Assembly: GCA_020354085.1 (NCBI GenBank)
Contig: CP070641.1
Location: forward strand, 1,764,653-1,784,433
Direction of reading: 5' to 3'
Length of the DNA stretch: 19,781 bases
Source of the DNA: Pseudomonadota bacterium
GTDB taxonomy: Bacteria > Pseudomonadota > Gammaproteobacteria > Acidiferrobacterales > Sulfurifustaceae
In this document: piece after piece, positions 12,933-19,781 of the stretch
Layout: each line of letters starts with the position of its first letter
Position numbering within the stretch: position 1 is the first letter of the stretch
Position numbers and translations under genes: made by a program
Notes under the pieces: model-generated
What the model saw: only the letters and a program-made list of their open reading frames with translations
What the model was told of the DNA's origin: nothing
Database searches by the model: none

Positions 12933-13421
12933 CTAGACGGGCTCCCTGGTGTTCGTTTTTCTGACCAGCTCCGGCCGGATCATCCAGTCAATCTGCCAGT
13001 GTCTGTCATCGGCGAGCTGCAAACACACGACACTGCCCGCTTGATAGTCGACGACTATTTTCGATTCATCACCGACGACCAACAGCGCAACCAGCTTCGC
13101 CATGAACGGCAGGTGACCGACGACGAGCGTATCGCGCATACCGCTCGCGCTGCGCCAGTCGAACAATTTCGAATCGTCGTTAGGGTTGATGACACTGCTC
13201 GTTTCCAGCTCCACACCGGGCGCCAGCGCCCTCGCCAGATGCTCGGCGGTCTGCGCGGCGCGCAGCTTGCCGCTGTGAATCACCCGCTCGACCCTGATTC
13301 CCGCCTGCCCGAGAAATGCGGCCATACGATCAACGTCGTCTTTGCCCTGCTCGGTCAACGGCCGCTCGGGATCGACCTCTTTGGCACAGGCCGCACCATG
13401 CTGTACGAGATATAGCTTCAT
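12933..13421 (-). CDS. sixA: Phosphohistidine phosphatase SixA-like (histidine phosphatase superfamily)
   Basis: This 162-residue protein of the histidine phosphatase superfamily is related to SixA, which removes phosphate from histidine of HPt domains or PTS proteins. The catalytic strand is LYLVQHGAA with H8; the usual RHG is QHG, so Arg7 is replaced by Gln, a change I recall in a SixA-like subgroup. The second histidine (VVGHLPF, H103) and R54 (GKLRAAQTAEHLA) are present. ATG 13421 is the natural start. It is the first gene of the minus-strand group sixA-yjbQ-(orf78)-terB. The substrate cannot be told. Confidence 0.88.
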   Translation of the reverse strand: MKLYLVQHGAACAKEVDPERPLTEQGKDDVDRMAAFLGQAGIRVERVIHSGKLRAAQTAEHLARALAPGVELETSSVINPNDDSKLFDWRSASGMRDTLVVGHLPFMAKLVALLVVGDESKIVVDYQAGSVVCLQLADDRHWQIDWMIRPELVRKTNTREPV

Positions 13422-13541
13422 GTTTGCTACCCTAGGGTGGCGTAACGGCGAGTGTATTCCTTATGAACCCCCTCTTCCCAGGTCGCATTCGGTCAATAAA
13501 CGCAATACCGCCACGCCTGCAGCTAGGTGCGCCATCGAGGC

Positions 13542-13820
13542 ATGATTCCGATTCACAAACTACTTAGCCAGATTCGCTGGGACCCGCGCTATCGAAATGG
13601 CCGCTTCACGCTGGGCTACTTCGACCGTGTCGCACGGCGCGTCATTGACGTGCCATTCGAGACCGTACGCTTTCCGGCCGCCGGCCCGCGGATGTTCGAG
13701 ATCTGGGACGAAGAAGGGATAATGCACCGCATCCCGTTTCACCGCGTGCGGCGCGTGACGCGAGATGGACGGGTCATCTGGGTGCGCCGCCCGCTGGGCG
13801 ACACCGGCGACACAACCTAG
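13542..13820 (+). CDS. DUF504 / MJ1316-type RNA end-recognition domain protein
   Basis: This 92-residue protein reads MIPIHKLLSQIRWDPRYRNG, RFTLGYFDRVARR, then EEGIMHRIPFHRVRRVTRDG, VIW. This is the DUF504 (UPF0248/MJ1316) pattern. Comparative genomics has proposed the domain as an RNA cyclic-phosphate-end recognition module in RNA repair. It converges on rtcA with only 5 bp between the stops. ATG 13542 is chosen for family fit; an in-frame GTG at 13527 adds five residues. The RBS is weak (AGGTG about 12 nt upstream). The promoter is presumably in 13422-13541, shared divergently with sixA. The RNA-repair role is inference from domain and context. Confidence 0.85.
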   Translation: MIPIHKLLSQIRWDPRYRNGRFTLGYFDRVARRVIDVPFETVRFPAAGPRMFEIWDEEGIMHRIPFHRVRRVTRDGRVIWVRRPLGDTGDTT

Positions 13821-13825
13821 CACTG

Positions 13826-14887
13826 CTATCGTGATTTCTCCCGCCCTGGAACGATGTCCACGCGCGTGCACTCGCCGGCCGGCTGCGTGCCAACCTGCAA
13901 TGAAAAGAATTGTTGCAGCAACCACAGGGCCGTTTGCGCGTGAGACGAAAGCGCGTGAGTGAGAAAACACGATGACCCCCGCGCCAGCGCGCAATAGATC
14001 AGCATTTGATCGGTGGCGTGAATGTCGAGCGTTGCACCTGTGTGGATCTCCGCGCGCAACGCCTCGGCCGCAACGGCGGCGATGCGCTCCGCCGGAATGC
14101 CACGCTGCGCCACCTCCGCGCCGCCAAGCAGCGTATCTGCAGTGCGCGCCCAGAGCACCAACGCGCCGCCCTGGCCGACCGCCTGATCCCGGCCGAGTAC
14201 CTGGTCTGCGATGTTGATCGGCGCAATCCCCTTCAACACCTCTGCCGCTGTCTGATGCATGCGCGTGACGATGTGCGCCGGCAGATTGGAGACGTGGGCA
14301 ACCCCACAGATTTCGCTTATCGGTCCGCGCTCATCGAGGCGCAGCGCTGTGAGCGGCTTTGGCACTACATGCACCGCGATCACGCCACCGCCGCGCGGGT
14401 AGTAACCGCGTCGTTGCAGTGCCAACTCCACGTGCGCGCCCATTTTCGCCAGAAGCGGCAGCAGCACGAAGCGCAGATAGTCGAGCGGTGGCGCCGCGCG
14501 AATGTCGGTGCCACCGGTGAGATGGATGCGTACCGGCACGTCGCAGGCCAGCACCGCCGGCAGCAGCGCTTGAAGGACTAACGTGACGCTACCCGCCGTC
14601 CCAACGTCGAAACTGAATTCCCCACCACGCAGCCGGCCAGGACGAAAGAGTAGCTCCGTTGAGTTGAGTTCCAGTCCTTCGACCTGCGCATCACACAAGG
14701 CGGCGACTGCTTTCACTGCCGTGAGGTGCTGTGGCGCCAGGCCTGCGGGGGTGCGTCGCGCGCGAATGTTATTGAGCCGTATCGGCTCGCCGGTAATAGC
14801 AGAGAGAGCACAAGCGGTGCGTAGAAGCTGACCCCCGCCCTCGCCGTAAGCACCGTCGATCGCGCGCATTCGGCCACTATTATCCAT
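13826..14887 (-). CDS. rtcA: RNA 3'-terminal phosphate cyclase RtcA
   Basis: This 353-residue enzyme uses ATP to turn RNA 3'-phosphate into a 2',3'-cyclic phosphate through an AMP-histidine intermediate. Family motifs are present: DGAYGEGGGQLLRTACALSA at the N-terminus, RARRTPAGLAPQHLTAVKA, HLTGGTDIRAAPPLDYL, YYPRGGGVI, and LTHALSSHAQTALWLLQQF near the end with the catalytic histidine. The length is normal (E. coli 338). ATG 14887 is used; an alternative Met at 14869 begins MRAIDGAYGEGGG. Neither has a strong RBS. No rtcB or rtcR is in the window. Its convergent neighbour is the DUF504 protein, consistent with an RNA end-repair locus. Confidence 0.95.
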   Translation of the reverse strand: MDNSGRMRAIDGAYGEGGGQLLRTACALSAITGEPIRLNNIRARRTPAGLAPQHLTAVKAVAALCDAQVEGLELNSTELLFRPGRLRGGEFSFDVGTAGSVTLVLQALLPAVLACDVPVRIHLTGGTDIRAAPPLDYLRFVLLPLLAKMGAHVELALQRRGYYPRGGGVIAVHVVPKPLTALRLDERGPISEICGVAHVSNLPAHIVTRMHQTAAEVLKGIAPINIADQVLGRDQAVGQGGALVLWARTADTLLGGAEVAQRGIPAERIAAVAAEALRAEIHTGATLDIHATDQMLIYCALARGSSCFLTHALSSHAQTALWLLQQFFSLQVGTQPAGECTRVDIVPGREKSR

Positions 14888-14997
14888 CGGCCCGGCCGAA
14901 AGCGGAGCACCAAGAGCCGCCTATCGGCGGCGGTGCCGGACCGCTAGGATAACCCGCCGGCACACAGCCAAGTGCACTTCGGGGCCAGTGTTACCGC

Positions 14998-15330
14998 TCA
15001 ATCCGTCGCCTTGTTCTTACCGGCTCGTTGTGCGTCGAGACCCTGTTCGATTAGCTTTTTGAGACGCTCGCGGCAGTCAGTTGCTTTGCACGCAGCGGAA
15101 TGACGACAGTCTAGACGCAGGTCTTTGATGACATCGTCTTCGAGACTCAACAGGCAAACCAAAGCGATCTCTTCTCTCTCGCGCGCGGATTGGGCCTGTG
15201 CCAACATTGCCACAGTATCGAATCCCTCAACAAAGCGCTTGCGAGCGTACAAGGCGATTTGGTCAAAGTCATAGTTGCCCAAACAGCGAGGGTTTCCACA
15301 GGCATCGAATTCGTTTTCCACTGACATCAT
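14998..15330 (-). CDS. Cysteine-containing hypothetical protein (110 residues)
   Basis: This protein starts MMSVENEFDACGNPRCLGNY and has a helical middle (QIALYARKRFVEGFDTVAML and EREEIALVCLLSLEDDVIKDL). It ends with a second cysteine cluster, CRHSAACKATDC, and a basic tail. The spacing CGNPRC ... CRHSAACKATDC suggests a metal or Fe-S site, but no family is recognised. The double ATG at 15330-15325 overlaps the TGA of the preceding short ORF, pointing to coupled translation. A longer frame to 15402 exists without RBS. It lies between DUF1330 and rtcA on the same strand, 110 nt before rtcA. Confidence 0.65.
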   Translation of the reverse strand: MMSVENEFDACGNPRCLGNYDFDQIALYARKRFVEGFDTVAMLAQAQSAREREEIALVCLLSLEDDVIKDLRLDCRHSAACKATDCRERLKKLIEQGLDAQRAGKNKATD

Positions 15331-15509
15331 GCGGCAGATCGCGGCGGGTCGCTCAACAGTTGGTGATGAGATAGCGCTTTTCTGGCTCGGTCGAATTGAC
15401 ATCGGTCAATTACAGGCTCGGTGACGACTACCGCCGAAGCAGCCGGAAGTGCCTCAACCAGCGGAAAAGAGCGCAGAAATGCGGCCAACTCGATGACTGG
15501 CGGGTACAA
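15327..15509 (-). CDS. Short ORF coupled to the 110-residue protein; maybe 5'-truncated
   Basis: From TTG 15509 the frame reads YPPVIELAAFLRSFPLVEAL, then ASAVVVTEPVIDRCQF, and ends in TGA inside the ATGATG of the next gene. Protein-like sequence continues upstream without a start codon (HPVVFRDSDTPAEARRL) back to a stop at 15564-15566. The gene therefore either starts at TTG 15509 or has lost its beginning. No family is recognised. The coding look and the ATGA overlap support it; the missing clear start and RBS weaken it. Confidence 0.4.
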   Translation of the reverse strand: MYPPVIELAAFLRSFPLVEALPAASAVVVTEPVIDRCQFDRARKALSHHQLLSDPPRSAA

Positions 15510-15580
15510 CCGCCTTGCTTCGGCAGGGGTATCGCTATCTCGAAAAACGACCGGATGGTCAATTTAGAGTAGGTCGAACC

Positions 15581-15868
15581 CTAAACCGACTCCACTACGA
15601 TCATCCGTGTCTCCGCCGACGCCATACGCATCTGCTTCGGCACTTTGTACTCTTCCGACGCCCACCAGGCTCTGGCGCGTTCCATCGAGGGAAATTCAAT
15701 AACTACAATACGCTTTGGGTCCCAGCCGCCCTCGAGTGTCGCGACTCGCCCACCGCGCGCCAGGAACCTGCCGCCATAGGGCTCGAGCGTCGCCGGCACG
15801 AGCTTCCGGTATTCGTCAAACTTCGCGGGATTGGTGACGCGCACATCGACAATAATCAGAGCAGTCAT
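15581..15868 (-). CDS. DUF1330 family protein
   Basis: This 95-residue protein has a dimeric alpha/beta-barrel (ferredoxin-like) fold. It reads VDVRVTNPAKFDEYRKLVP, GGRFLARGG, then VVIEFPSMERARAWWASEEY near the end, which is the DUF1330 signature. The function is unknown. ATG 15868 has an excellent RBS (AGGAGG, 8 nt upstream). It is 60 nt downstream of hslR on the same strand and heads a group of short genes leading to rtcA. Confidence 0.92.
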   Translation of the reverse strand: MTALIIVDVRVTNPAKFDEYRKLVPATLEPYGGRFLARGGRVATLEGGWDPKRIVVIEFPSMERARAWWASEEYKVPKQMRMASAETRMIVVESV

Positions 15869-15928
15869 GGTTCCGCCTCCTGTGTTTTGCCCGAGATACG
15901 TCGCAATCCCGGGTCTTGCAACGCATCC

Positions 15929-16336
15929 TCACTCAACCCGGGTCTTTTTGTGCAAAATCGCGAGGCGTCGCTCCTTCTTGTTAGGACGCCCTGCGCTATG
16001 CATCACACAACGCCGTTCCACCGCCAATCGAGCCGCCAGCTCCTTCCGTGCCGCTTGGCTCGTCACACTTTCTTGATACAACAACGCAGCCTGTGACGCT
16101 GGTCCGCGTCGAGTGGACAAGGCAAGCACTCGAATGTCGTGCTCGAAAGGGCCGATGCGAACTGTCAACGCATCGCCCACGCGTATTGTCTTCGCGGGTT
16201 TGGTGCGTTCGCCGTCTAGCCGAACCTTACCGCCCGCCACTGCCTCCGCGGCCAACGCGCGCGTTTTGAAGAACCGCGCCGCCCACAGCCATTTGTCGAG
16301 GCGGATGACATCCAGTCTTTCCTTAGTGCCGGTCAC
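15929..16336 (-). CDS. hslR: Hsp15-like ribosome-associated S4-domain protein (HslR)
   Basis: This 135-residue RNA-binding protein has an N-terminal S4 domain: IRLDKWLWAARFFKTRALA, EAVAGGKVRLDGERTKPA, IRVGDALTVRIG. A basic tail follows, GRPNKKERRLAILHKK. In E. coli, Hsp15 binds 50S subunits carrying stalled nascent chains and helps rescue them after heat shock. The start is GTG 16336 with GGAAAAA just upstream; there is no in-frame ATG before the S4 domain. It is the first gene of a minus-strand series; the FHA gene diverges from it. Confidence 0.93.
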   Translation of the reverse strand: MTGTKERLDVIRLDKWLWAARFFKTRALAAEAVAGGKVRLDGERTKPAKTIRVGDALTVRIGPFEHDIRVLALSTRRGPASQAALLYQESVTSQAARKELAARLAVERRCVMHSAGRPNKKERRLAILHKKTRVE

Positions 16337-16457
16337 TTTTTCCGACGCCCGCCACCAGCGATTTCTTCACCTTAAGGAAACGCTCATGAGATCGACTCCA
16401 TCAGGGTTACGCCCAGGAGGCAGCTTGTCCGCAAGATTGGCCTACCGCACGAATAAT

Positions 16458-16485
16458 TTGATCTCATCGCCGTGTTTTGTATTCT
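16458..16485 (+). promoter_or_regulatory. Candidate promoter for the FHA-domain gene
   Basis: TTGATC (16458-16463) and TATTCT (16480-16485) are separated by 16 bp, with four of six consensus matches each. A start near 16492 would give a leader of about 55 nt before the GTG at 16547. The interval 16337-16546 otherwise holds nothing recognised. Confidence 0.35.
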
Positions 16486-16546
16486 ATAGGGCACGAAGTC
16501 TATCCGTCGCACGAAATAACCGCTACGAGCAGGCAGTCAACAAGAC

Positions 16547-17182
16547 GTGGGCAAGCTGGTAATCAAATCACCCGGAAACCCGGTCAGCGAAGTTGTCCTG
16601 AAACTGGGTGAAATGACAATCGGCCGTCATCCCGGTTGCGACATCGTTCTGAAAAACGACGCGAGCGTTAGCAGCAAGCACGCCGTTATCAAAACAGTAG
16701 GTCGCAAATCAGTTGTCGAAGATCTGGGCAGCACGAACGGAACGTTCGTCGAGAACATGCGCGTAAAGCAACACGAACTGCGGCACGGTGAAACCATCAT
16801 TATCGGCGAACATAATCTGGTCTATCGGGACGATGTCGTGCTGGATGCGCCGCAGTTCGGTGCCCGTACGGCGTTTCCCGCCGCACCACCTGATGTCTCG
16901 CAAGAGAAGACAAGAATCATCCGGGCGCACGCCCAGCTGTTCGGCAAAGAAGGCAAAGACCGGGGCAAGAGTCTCCCGCTGCTCAAAGAGGAAACCGTCA
17001 TCGACAATCCCGGCAAGAGTCCGGCTCGCATCTACCGTACCGCCGACGGCTACGTGTTGAGCGCACAGGTGGGGCCCGGCGAGCCGCGGCTTAACGGCAA
17101 ACCGGTCCCGCCGGGTGGTCAACTGCTTACGAACGGCGACCTTGTCGAAGTCGCGGGCACTACCTACAGCTTTCTCAAGTAG
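16547..17182 (+). CDS. FHA-domain protein with a second degenerate FHA-like domain
   Basis: This 211-residue cytosolic protein has an N-terminal forkhead-associated domain that binds phosphothreonine: GRHPGCDIVL (26-35), SVSSKHAVI (40-48), DLGSTNGTFV (59-68). After a linker (about 105-125), residues 140-211 form a second FHA-like unit (RIYRTADGYVLSAQ, RLNGKPVPPGGQLLTNGDLV, TTYSFLK) without the GR and SxxH motifs, so it probably does not bind phosphopeptide. No kinase, phosphatase or secretion genes are adjacent, so the partner is unknown. The start GTG 16547 has a weak RBS (AGGCAG). It converges on the COG2521-like methyltransferase with 29 bp between. Confidence 0.88.
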   Translation: MGKLVIKSPGNPVSEVVLKLGEMTIGRHPGCDIVLKNDASVSSKHAVIKTVGRKSVVEDLGSTNGTFVENMRVKQHELRHGETIIIGEHNLVYRDDVVLDAPQFGARTAFPAAPPDVSQEKTRIIRAHAQLFGKEGKDRGKSLPLLKEETVIDNPGKSPARIYRTADGYVLSAQVGPGEPRLNGKPVPPGGQLLTNGDLVEVAGTTYSFLK

Positions 17183-17211
17183 CGAAATACGGGGGCGCCG
17201 AGCGCACAGCG

Positions 17212-18027
17212 TTAACGCCTCCTTGCCAGCACGCCGTCGGCAGCCGGCTCCGTTACAAACCCGGCCTGGCGCAGTCGTTTCGCTACTTCGTTTGGAACGT
17301 CACGGTTGCTGGTCAGCTTGTTTGGTATGCCCGTGTAGTGAAATAGCTTACCCGCGCGTTTCAGTACGCGCGCCAGCTCATCGTAGAACATCTGGGAGTA
17401 GAGTTCGCCAGCGGTGCCGAAGCGCGGTGGGTCATGCAGCACTGCATCCACCGTTTCGCTAGGCACTGCTGCAATGTGCTCGGTGATATCGCCCACGGTC
17501 AACATCAACCGCTCATCACTGGCCGGGGACCAGGGGTTCAAACTGCGCAACCACAACACGTCTGGACTCTTCTCGTACGACAGCACGCGCCGCGCCCCGC
17601 TCTGCAGGCACCAGGCAGCGAAATAGCCGAGGCCACCACAGCTATCCAAGATCAGCTTGCCACGTGGTTGAATCAATCGAACTTTGTGTTCGGCATCGGT
17701 GTAGGGCGAGACCTCTGCGGTCGGAAGCATCTTGATGCCGTCGATTTCGAATGTCGGCGGTCCCCACTCGGTTGGCACCAATTTGACCAGGGATTTGGTA
17801 AACCGAGCGACAGGCTGAAAGCCTGCGTCTGTCCAGTAGTAGACGGTTCGGTCCTTGCACTTCGTGAGATACGGGAAACGCCGCCCGTTCCAACACCATC
17901 CTTCCGCGTCAATATGGACAACTTCTGTCGACCGACCGAGATCCAACGAGCACCTGACCGTTGCTGACCCGCTGCGAAGCGCATCGCACAGCGTCTCGTG
18001 GACCGCTAGCGTGACCAGTGGACCCAT
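17212..18027 (-). CDS. COG2521-like (archaeal-type) SAM-dependent methyltransferase
   Basis: From ATG 18027 the protein has 271 residues. An N-terminal part (HIDAEGWCWNGRRFPYL, VYYWTDAGFQPVARF, EIDGIKML) precedes a Rossmann methyltransferase. That part has LILDSCGGLGYFAAW, LSYEKSPDVLWL, LHDPPRFGTAGELYSQMFYD, ELARVLKRAGKLFHYTG. The string DPPRF-x(3)-GELYS and the final HYTG-IP are those of COG2521, best known as predicted archaeal methyltransferases. The substrate is unknown; DPPRF resembles the DPPY/NPPY catalytic loop of nucleic-acid N-methyltransferases. A longer frame to 18108 starts with an unlikely Cys-rich leader. No operon partner is clear; hemerythrin is 152 nt upstream. Confidence 0.75.
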   Translation of the reverse strand: MGPLVTLAVHETLCDALRSGSATVRCSLDLGRSTEVVHIDAEGWCWNGRRFPYLTKCKDRTVYYWTDAGFQPVARFTKSLVKLVPTEWGPPTFEIDGIKMLPTAEVSPYTDAEHKVRLIQPRGKLILDSCGGLGYFAAWCLQSGARRVLSYEKSPDVLWLRSLNPWSPASDERLMLTVGDITEHIAAVPSETVDAVLHDPPRFGTAGELYSQMFYDELARVLKRAGKLFHYTGIPNKLTSNRDVPNEVAKRLRQAGFVTEPAADGVLARRR

Positions 18028-18179
18028 TCTGCCTGGAACAAATAAGATAGTGCAGACACGCGGCGCGTTTCGGCACCCGCATCGCCGAAGGATGTGGAGG
18101 CACAGCACGCGATGCGGGAAACCTCTACGGCGCCACCAGGACGCGTTTCAACGATTCCCGTCACGCTCAGGCGGTAAAG

Positions 18180-18647
18180 TCAGAAATCCCAGGCCCTTCG
18201 CTTCTTGCCACTCTGCATGGCCTCCAGCCGGCGCAGGATTTCGTCACGGTGAGTCAGCAATTCGTGACCGCTGACACGCGAAAATACCACCTCTTCGTGA
18301 TCGGCGTGCTCCATCAGCGCCTGATACAGCGGCTTCAGACATTCCTCAAAATGATCGTAGTCCTTGTGCTTGATGACGATCGACAGATCGCGCAGCAATC
18401 GGATCAACTTGTCGTGCTCATAGCTCAGATCGCCGATTTCATCGTCCGCATCGCCAAACTGCTCCTTGTAGAACGGATACAGCACCTCGTCTTCCATGCG
18501 CATGTGCAATTTGAGGTCATCCACGAAGGCGTTGAACCGCTGAGTCGCCTCCTTCCATTCGCGAACGCCGGCGGCGATTTCGCAGGCCTCCAGCGCCGCC
18601 TGATACTTGCGGTGATCGTGAACCAGCCAATTCGACGGTTCGGTCAT
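18180..18647 (-). CDS. Hemerythrin HHE-domain protein
   Basis: This 155-residue four-helix bundle has the diiron ligands in order: HDHRKY near residue 10, LHMRMEDEVLYPFY (about 47-60), YEHDKLIRLL (about 75) and LMEHADHEEVVF (about 112-123). Such proteins bind O2 or sense NO/iron; a role in O2 or nitrosative-stress handling is likely but not proven. ATG 18647 has GGAGA about 7 nt upstream. An 80-residue ORF directly upstream overlaps its start by ATGA but is weak. The COG2521-like gene lies downstream on the same strand. Confidence 0.9.
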   Translation of the reverse strand: MTEPSNWLVHDHRKYQAALEACEIAAGVREWKEATQRFNAFVDDLKLHMRMEDEVLYPFYKEQFGDADDEIGDLSYEHDKLIRLLRDLSIVIKHKDYDHFEECLKPLYQALMEHADHEEVVFSRVSGHELLTHRDEILRRLEAMQSGKKRRAWDF

Positions 18648-18971
18648 CGGACGGTCTCCGGGATGATCGTTTCCGGTAACTCGAGCGCAGCCGCTTTAGA
18701 GATGCCGAGGGGACCGCTATTGTCTCTGAACGCCGATGCCGGCGGAACCCCACCTCTGCCTGAAACCTCGCCCTGCACGCGCGCAAGCCTCAGAGTTACT
18801 TGGCAATGACGCAACAAAGAGCTGTCAGTCCTCACCGTACTGGCCGATTTTTCTATCTGCGCTTGACCTTGATCAGCCGGGGCCACCCTTTCTCGCGTTA
18901 GAATGCTTAACGTAGGCGCAGGCCTCAGTCGATTCGATCTAGTCTAAACAACCGCCAAAGAGGGTTCCGCC
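18648..18971. other. Divergent intergenic region between the hemerythrin gene and aceA
   Basis: On the plus strand TAGAAT (18899-18904) is a good -10 element about 68 nt before the aceA ATG, but no -35 is found at normal spacing; TTGACC at 18863 is too far. On the minus strand an 80-residue ORF (18886-18644) ends SKAAALELPETIIPETVR, with its TGA inside the hemerythrin ATG. Only its last third looks coding, so I do not call it. Confidence 0.35.
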
Positions 18972-19781
18972 ATGAACCGGAAAGAGCAGGCTGTCGCGTT
19001 GAAAAAAGAGTGGGCTGAAAACCCGCGCTGGTCCGGGGTCAAGCGGACCTATTCGGCCGACGATGTCGTACGCTTACGCGGCTCTCTACAACCGGAATAC
19101 ACCCTGGCACGGCGCGGGGCCGAAAGACTCTGGCAACTCGTTAACGGCGCGGCCAAGAAAGGCTATGTGAACTGCCTCGGCGCCCTGACAGGTGGCCAAG
19201 CCTTGCAGCAGGCCAAGGCCGGCATCGAAGCAATTTACCTCTCCGGCTGGCAGGTCGCGGCGGACGGCAATACCTCGGAAACCATGTACCCCGACCAATC
19301 GCTCTACGCCTATGATTCAGTGCCGGCCATGGTGCGGCGCATCAATAACGCCTTCAAGCGAGCCGATGAAATCCAGTGGTCGCGCGGGATCGCGCCGGGC
19401 GACAAAGGATTCGTCGATTTCTTCATTCCCATCGTGGCCGATGCCGAGGCCGGTTTCGGCGGTGTGCTCAATGCCTTCGAGCTGATGAAGAACATGATCG
19501 CCAATGGCGCGGCCGGCGCGCACTTTGAAGATCAGCTGGCGGCGGTCAAGAAGTGTGGCCACATGGGAGGCAAAGTCCTGGTCCCGACTCAGGAAGCCGT
19601 AAAGAAACTCATCGCCGCACGTCTCGCCGCCGATGTTATGGGGATCCCGACTGTGCTGCTGGCCCGCACCGACGCGGAAGCCGCCAGCCTGCTCACCTCC
19701 GATGTCGATCCGAACGATCAACCTTTCTTGACCGGCGAGCGCACCAGCGAGGGCTTCTACCGGACTCGCGCCGGGCTGGAA
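18972..19781 (+). CDS. aceA: Isocitrate lyase AceA (N-terminal 270 residues, runs off the right edge)
   Basis: Isocitrate lyase splits isocitrate to glyoxylate and succinate, the first step of the glyoxylate shunt used for growth on acetate or fatty acids. The visible part contains GALTGGQALQQAKAGIEAIY, LSGWQVAADGN, VADAEAGFGG, GAHFEDQ and the catalytic KKCGHMGGKVLVP with C195, at the same position as in the E. coli enzyme. The family is about 430 residues, so about 60 percent is in the window. ATG 18972 has AGAGGG upstream. Neither malate synthase nor aceK can be seen. Confidence 0.97.
   Translation, partial: MNRKEQAVALKKEWAENPRWSGVKRTYSADDVVRLRGSLQPEYTLARRGAERLWQLVNGAAKKGYVNCLGALTGGQALQQAKAGIEAIYLSGWQVAADGNTSETMYPDQSLYAYDSVPAMVRRINNAFKRADEIQWSRGIAPGDKGFVDFFIPIVADAEAGFGGVLNAFELMKNMIANGAAGAHFEDQLAAVKKCGHMGGKVLVPTQEAVKKLIAARLAADVMGIPTVLLARTDAEAASLLTSDVDPNDQPFLTGERTSEGFYRTRAGLE

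Noticed and set aside
18644..18886. 80-residue minus-strand ORF overlapping the hemerythrin start by ATGA
   Set aside because: Only the last third looks coding, its GTG start has a poorly spaced RBS, and no family is seen; kept as a note in the intergenic entry.

Overview
The window looks like chromosomal DNA of a GC-rich gammaproteobacterium. The marker genes slyX, hslR (Hsp15), rhlE, a cspA-type cold-shock gene, trxC, nnrU, sixA and a class-I aceA fit that group, but I cannot place it to genus from sequence alone. There are no tRNA or rRNA genes, no CRISPR array and no intact insertion sequence. Most genes are housekeeping or stress genes in short operons. Several small genes without a recognised family lie between them.

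Layout. 1-241 is the start of a MEKHLA-domain gene (minus) that runs off the left edge. 242-1813 is gene-poor and looks partly decayed. It holds an orphan terminator that could end a small RNA, a 17-codon gene remnant, a DUF3301 gene (minus), and a zinc-ribbon reading frame with an in-frame TAG. 1814-4134 is an egtB-egtD ergothioneine operon, facing a Tat-exported aldo/keto reductase (4131-5174, minus) with overlapping stop codons. Next come slyX (minus), a conserved 93-residue protein (plus), rhlE (minus), a cspA-like gene (minus), an NnrU-family membrane protein (minus) and trxC (minus).

10255-11786 (plus) is the most unusual part. An ECF-type promoter match precedes a 65-residue peptide gene, an ArsM-like methyltransferase lacking one of the usual arsenite-binding cysteines, a 48-residue peptide gene ending in Gly-Cys-Trp-Ala-Glu-Gly-Leu, and a short frameshifted ORF. 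All have clear ribosome binding sites. This resembles a small peptide-modification (RiPP-like) cassette, but that is inference. Facing it is a minus-strand group sixA-yjbQ-(orf78)-terB.

13542-14887 pairs a DUF504/MJ1316-domain protein (plus) convergently with RNA 3'-phosphate cyclase RtcA (minus), which suggests an RNA end-repair locus. Upstream of rtcA on the same strand are a 110-residue cysteine-containing protein, a short coupled ORF, a DUF1330 protein and hslR. The right part holds an FHA-domain protein (plus), an archaeal-type COG2521-like methyltransferase (minus), a hemerythrin-like protein (minus) and the first 270 codons of isocitrate lyase aceA (plus), which runs off the right edge.

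Themes: redox and thiol protection (ergothioneine, TrxC, hemerythrin, Tat-AKR), RNA metabolism and repair (RhlE, CspA, RtcA/DUF504, Hsp15), and one uncharacterised peptide/methyltransferase cassette.
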